A stretch of 9,876 bases of DNA from positions 1 to 9,876 of the forward strand of contig CAIXOY010000054.1 in assembly GCA_903921135.1 (NCBI GenBank). Direction: 5' to 3'. The stretch comes from an uncultured Gammaproteobacteria bacterium (GTDB taxonomy: Bacteria; Pseudomonadota; Gammaproteobacteria; Pseudomonadales; UBA5518). Below the pieces are notes generated by a model. It searched no databases. It saw nothing but the letters and a program-made list of their open reading frames with translations, and was not told the DNA's origin. Each line of letters begins with the position of its first letter. Within the stretch, counting starts at the first letter, position 1. The position numbers and the translations under genes were made by a program. Below, in pieces: positions 6,730 to 9,876 of the stretch.

Positions 6730-7389
6730 ATGGCACTCTCACGCGAACAGATGGCCCGCCGCGCCGCACTCGAGCTGCGTGACGGCGATTATGTGAACCT
6801 CGGTATTGGCATTCCCACGCTGGTCGCCAACTACGTCCCGGCGGGCATTCGCGTGATGCTGCAGTCCGAGAACGGCCTGCTGGGTATGGGGCCTTTTCCC
6901 ACCGATGATGCGGTCGACGCCGACATGATCAACGCCGGCAAGCAGACCGTCACCGCCATCACCGGCGCCGCGATCTTCAACTCGGCCGAGTCCTTCGCGA
7001 TGATCCGCGGCGGGCATGTGGACGTGACCATCCTCGGCGCCTTCGAGGTATCCGTGCTGGGCGATATCGCCTCGTGGATGGTGCCCGGCAAGCTGGTCAA
7101 GGGCATGGGCGGTGCCATGGACCTGGTGGCAGCGGCGCGCAACATCCTCGTGATCATGACGCACGCAGACAAATCGGGTGCCTCCAAGCTGCTCGATGCC
7201 TGCACGCTTCCGCTCACTGGCGCGGGCTGCATCCGCAAGGTGCTGACGGACCTCGCCTACCTCGAAATCGCCGACGGTGCCTTCCACCTGAAGGAGCGTG
7301 CGCCCGGTGTGAGCGTGGAGGAGATCGTCGCGAAGACCGGCGGCAAGCTGGTGGTACCGGCCGAGGTGCCGGAAATGCGCTTCGCCTGA
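6730..7389 (+). CDS. scoB: 3-oxoacid CoA-transferase, subunit B (SCOT type)
   Basis: This 219-residue beta subunit carries the catalytic glutamate of family I CoA-transferases, seen as E47 in LQSENGLLGMGP, which forms the enzyme-CoA thioester. The GIGIP motif at 25-29 precedes it, and later conserved stretches include MINAGKQTVT, SFAMIRGGHVDVTILGAFEV, VPGKLVKGMGGAMDL and CTLPLTGAGC. The length matches B. subtilis ScoB and E. coli AtoA (about 216). The ATG at 6730 has a GGAGG at 6718-6722, seven bases ahead, and lies 14 bases after the subunit A stop. It is the last gene of the ligase-CoA-transferase operon; no strong rho-independent terminator follows. Family and subunit assignment are firm; the substrate range is not. 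Confidence 0.94.
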   Translation: MALSREQMARRAALELRDGDYVNLGIGIPTLVANYVPAGIRVMLQSENGLLGMGPFPTDDAVDADMINAGKQTVTAITGAAIFNSAESFAMIRGGHVDVTILGAFEVSVLGDIASWMVPGKLVKGMGGAMDLVAAARNILVIMTHADKSGASKLLDACTLPLTGAGCIRKVLTDLAYLEIADGAFHLKERAPGVSVEEIVAKTGGKLVVPAEVPEMRFA

Positions 7390-7510
7390 AGCGCCCGCCA
7401 GTCTCATCCGTTCGGAGTAAACGGTAGCGCGCCCGATAGGCTAGGGTTGACGCGTCAGGTGGGTTCCATCCACCCGTCCCGAATAATCCTTACAGCCCGG
7501 GAGATGCTCC
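7390..7510. other. Intergenic region: weak hairpins, palindrome and -10-like element before the receptor
   Basis: These 121 bases separate the CoA-transferase operon from the receptor gene. Two 5-bp stem candidates are visible: CCGTT/AACGG at about 7409-7425 and GGTGG/CCACC at 7458-7474. Neither has a following T run, so neither is a good intrinsic terminator. Downstream lie a TTGACG at 7447-7452 and an AATAAT at 7482-7487, each promoter-like, but 29 bp apart and so not a standard pair. A GGGAG at 7499-7503 is the receptor's ribosome-binding site. No small gene is apparent. Confidence 0.4.
7448..7457. promoter_or_regulatory. Perfect 10-bp palindrome TGACGCGTCA, possible operator
   Basis: TGACGCGTCA is identical to its own reverse complement. 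It overlaps a TTGACG (-35-like, 7447-7452) about 55 bases before the receptor start. A dyad placed on a promoter element ahead of a TonB-dependent receptor is a reasonable binding site for a dimeric repressor. No regulator gene lies in the window to pair with it, and a chance 10-bp palindrome in GC-rich DNA is possible. Confidence 0.35.
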
Positions 7511-9876
7511 ATGACACCTACGCGCAATGCCCGTTTCCTGCCCGCCCTGATACTCGCCTTGCCGCCGCTTGCCTTCGCGCAGGGCGGGATCGAGGAAATC
7601 ACCGTGACCGCGCAGAAGCGCGAAGAGACCATGCGGGACGTTCCTATCTCCATGGCCGTCGAGACGGGCGCCAGCCTTCTCAAGAAGAGCATCAAATCCA
7701 TCACCGAGCTCGGCCGGCAGACCCCGAACCTCTACATCGAAGACCAGGGGTCCACCAATGCCGTGAGCCTCCGCGGCCTCGGCAGCCCTGCCGAGGGCCT
7801 CGAGAGTCCCGTCGGTTTCTATCTCGACGGCATCGCCGTCTCCCGCGCGCTCGGTCTGCTGTCCATGCCGTTCTTCGATCTGGAGCGGGTAGAGGTGCTG
7901 CGTGGCCCGCAATCGACCTTCTTCGGCCGCAACACCAGCGCCGGCGCCATCAACGTGATCAGCGCCAAGCCCGGTGAGGAAACCGAGGGCCGCGTTCGCG
8001 TGCGCGCCGGCAACCGCCAGATGCGCGAGTACGAGGGCGCGCTTTCGGGGCCGATCACCGATTCGATCTCCGGCCGTCTGGCGTTGGTGAGCACCGAGCG
8101 CGGCGCCTACCTCGATAACCCTCTCGGCCAGGACGCGGGTGGCGATGACAAGTTCGGTGCGCGCGGCCAGCTGGCTTTCACGCCGAACGAGAGCTTCGAC
8201 GCGCTCTTCAAATACGAGTACATGACCACCAAGCGCTACGGCACCACGCAGCAGGGCATAGACCCCGGACCGGGCGGTATCGACCTGCCCATCAACCAGT
8301 ACCTGGTTGCCCAAGGCGAGGACTTCAAGACCGATCTCACCCAGCACGTCGTCACCACCGGCATCTACGCCTACCTGAACGAGGAGACGCGCTGGACCGC
8401 GCGCATGAAGAACCTGCAGCTGGTCATGAACTACCACTTCGGTGACGGCTACACGCTGACCTCGCAGACCGGGCACCTCGACACCTCGAACTCCAGGGTC
8501 TTCAACTACTCCGGCCTGCCCATCAACAGCATCATGCTGACCACGCGTTACTCGCCGGTGGATTTCACCAGCACAGAGCTGCGCTTGACCTCGCCTGACG
8601 ATGGCAGCTTCACCTGGATGGCGGGGCTCTACTACGACGAGATGGACACGGAGCAGACGCCCACAAGCAAGAACGGCGGCGCGTACATTTTCTTCCATAA
8701 CCCCACGCTCGATACGGGCGTCCCTGCCGCGAACCTCGCCGCCCTGAACGGCGACACCGAGGAGTCGAAGTCCTATTCCGCCTTCGCGGAGGGCACCTAC
8801 GCCTTCACCGACCAGCTGAAATTCGGTGTGGGGCTGCGCTACGGCAAGGAAGAAAAAGATGCGCTCGACAAGGTCGGGCTGCGTGTCGACCTGCCGAACG
8901 GTACGCCGTTGCCCCTTGCAGCCCTCGGCATTCCGGGCTTCCCGAACGGTGCGCTCTACAGCACCTCCTACACCGATGTGAGCCAGGTAACCGCGCCCTG
9001 CTTCGGCATCGGTGGTGGAGCATTCGTCTCGCCCGACGGCAACCAGTGCGAGCAGGCACTCGGCATCGACGACAAGTTCCTGACCTGGTCGGCGAAGCTC
9101 CAGTACCAGATCAACGATGACATCAACCTCTACGCCACGGTTGCCACGGGCTACAAGGGTGGTGGCATCGACAACGGTGGCAACACCTTCGTGCTGAGCG
9201 AGAAACTCGTGAAGAACGAGGATTCCATCGCTTACGAAATCGGCAGCAAGAGCCGGCTGCTCGATGGTCGCCTGCTGTTCAACGTGGCCGCGTTCATCAA
9301 CACCTTCGACGACCTGCAGGTGGGCGCTCAGTCCCCCGATACGGGCGTGATCGTGGTGCGCAACGCGGCCGAGGCCGAGACCAAGGGTATCGAGACGGAC
9401 GTGAACTTCTCGATCGACGAGCACTGGTCGATCGGTGGCAGCATCGCCCTGCTGGACACCGAGTTCAAGAAATTCCCCGGTGCGGGTTGCGGTGCCTTCG
9501 CGGCGTGGTACGGCACGTGTGTGGGCAGCTTCGATGCCAAGGGCAATGAGCTCCCCGGTGCGGCCGGTTACTCGGGTTCTGCATTCATCGCGCTGAACAT
9601 GCCGATCGCCGACAGCCGCTGGGATTTCGACGGCAACGTGAACGTCTCCTTCCGGGACAAGAGCTATGCCTTCGGTGACTTCGCGAACGAGAGCGAGCGC
9701 GAACTCGACTCCTACGAGATGGTGAACGCGATGCTCTCGATCGTGAACCGCGATAACGGACTCACGATCGCGCTGGTCGGCAGCAACCTCACCGACGAGC
9801 GTGCGGTCACGGGCAACCAGACCAACCCCGTCGTGGCGGCCCAGATCAGTGGCTGGATCATGCGGCCCCGCGAGTA
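7511..9876 (+). CDS. TonB-dependent outer-membrane receptor, C-terminus cut by right window edge
   Basis: This outer-membrane active transporter takes up a scarce or bulky substrate using energy passed from TonB-ExbB-ExbD. At least 788 residues are present and the frame is open to the edge. A signal peptide at 1-23 ends LPPLAFA, followed by a TonB box at about 28-35 (EEITVTAQ) and the plug domain to about 150, with RDVPISMAV, SLRGLGSP, VEVLRGPQSTFFGRNTSAG (RGPQ at 131-134) and GAINVIS. The rest is a 22-strand-type barrel, including YATVATGYKGGGIDNGG and, near the end, GSNLTDERAV; only the last strand or so appears missing. No N-terminal signalling domain is present, so it is not a FecA-type transducer. 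Cysteine pairs in predicted loops (PCFG with QCEQ near residue 500; GCGAFAAWYGTC near 660) may form disulfides. The ATG at 7511 has GGGAG seven bases upstream. The ligand is unknown; neighbours hint at a carbon source rather than iron, which is weak inference. Confidence 0.94.
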   Translation, partial: MTPTRNARFLPALILALPPLAFAQGGIEEITVTAQKREETMRDVPISMAVETGASLLKKSIKSITELGRQTPNLYIEDQGSTNAVSLRGLGSPAEGLESPVGFYLDGIAVSRALGLLSMPFFDLERVEVLRGPQSTFFGRNTSAGAINVISAKPGEETEGRVRVRAGNRQMREYEGALSGPITDSISGRLALVSTERGAYLDNPLGQDAGGDDKFGARGQLAFTPNESFDALFKYEYMTTKRYGTTQQGIDPGPGGIDLPINQYLVAQGEDFKTDLTQHVVTTGIYAYLNEETRWTARMKNLQLVMNYHFGDGYTLTSQTGHLDTSNSRVFNYSGLPINSIMLTTRYSPVDFTSTELRLTSPDDGSFTWMAGLYYDEMDTEQTPTSKNGGAYIFFHNPTLDTGVPAANLAALNGDTEESKSYSAFAEGTYAFTDQLKFGVGLRYGKEEKDALDKVGLRVDLPNGTPLPLAALGIPGFPNGALYSTSYTDVSQVTAPCFGIGGGAFVSPDGNQCEQALGIDDKFLTWSAKLQYQINDDINLYATVATGYKGGGIDNGGNTFVLSEKLVKNEDSIAYEIGSKSRLLDGRLLFNVAAFINTFDDLQVGAQSPDTGVIVVRNAAEAETKGIETDVNFSIDEHWSIGGSIALLDTEFKKFPGAGCGAFAAWYGTCVGSFDAKGNELPGAAGYSGSAFIALNMPIADSRWDFDGNVNVSFRDKSYAFGDFANESERELDSYEMVNAMLSIVNRDNGLTIALVGSNLTDERAVTGNQTNPVVAAQISGWIMRPRE

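Noticed and set aside
4472..6769. Very long open frame (765 codons) on the minus strand opposite the ligase and CoA-transferase
   Set aside because: It is antisense to two genes with complete family motifs, runs across their intergenic gap, is rich in His, Arg, Asp and Gly, and shows no recognisable domain. It is an effect of high-GC codon use.
7409..7425. CCGTT/AACGG hairpin as terminator of the CoA-transferase operon
   Set aside because: The stem is only 5 bp with a 7-base loop and no T run follows, so it does not meet the pattern of an intrinsic terminator.
7447..7487. TTGACG and AATAAT as a sigma-70 promoter pair
   Set aside because: The spacer is 29 bp, far outside the usual 16-19. They are reported only as separate promoter-like elements.
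7490..9424. Long open frame (644 codons) on the minus strand opposite the TonB-dependent receptor
   Set aside because: The plus-strand frame has a signal peptide, TonB box and plug motifs throughout. The antisense product resembles no family and is a codon-bias shadow.

Overview
This is a GC-rich window, densely coding on both strands. It contains seven protein genes, two of them cut by the window edges. No RNA gene, CRISPR array, insertion sequence or phage gene is visible. The organism is Gram-negative, because a TonB-dependent outer-membrane receptor with a signal peptide is present. Gammaproteobacteria is the best guess, based on a PykA-type (type II) pyruvate kinase resembling the E. coli enzyme and on the style of the receptor's TonB box. 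Placement in a marine or oligotrophic lineage is only an impression.

Layout: (1) At 2-1947 (+) lie two tandem, homologous, membrane-anchored diguanylate cyclases, the first truncated at its 5' end by the window edge. They overlap by an ATGA and are probably translationally coupled. The first has an intact RxxD inhibitory site and the second has lost it. (2) At 1951-4418 (-) lies a two-gene unit, transcribed as a CurA/leukotriene-B4-dehydrogenase-type NADP-dependent reductase followed by pyruvate kinase, joined by a GTGA overlap. Its 3' end meets the second cyclase tail to tail with only 3 bp between stop codons. (3) At 4419-4507 is an 89-bp divergent intergenic region with a -10-like element facing each way. 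(4) At 4508-7389 (+) lies a three-gene operon: a malonyl-CoA-synthetase-like (MatB/ACSF3-type) acyl-CoA ligase, then the A and B subunits of a family I (SCOT-type) 3-oxoacid CoA-transferase. (5) At 7390-7510 is an intergenic region with a perfect 10-bp palindrome. (6) From 7511 off the right edge runs a TonB-dependent receptor, nearly complete at its C-terminus.

How it may work together: the ligase and CoA-transferase both put CoA on small carboxylic acids (malonate-type acids and 3-oxoacids), one using ATP and the other by exchange. This suggests a module for catabolising or assimilating short oxo- or dicarboxylic acids. The divergent reductase/pyruvate kinase unit shares its intergenic control region and may tie NADPH-dependent enone reduction and lower glycolysis to the same conditions. 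The receptor may import a substrate for the pathway, but it appears to have its own control region and its ligand cannot be read from sequence. The cyclase pair looks functionally separate.

I found no convincing previously undescribed system. The most notable points are the diverged cyclase pair, the unusual gene partnerships and the palindrome upstream of the receptor.
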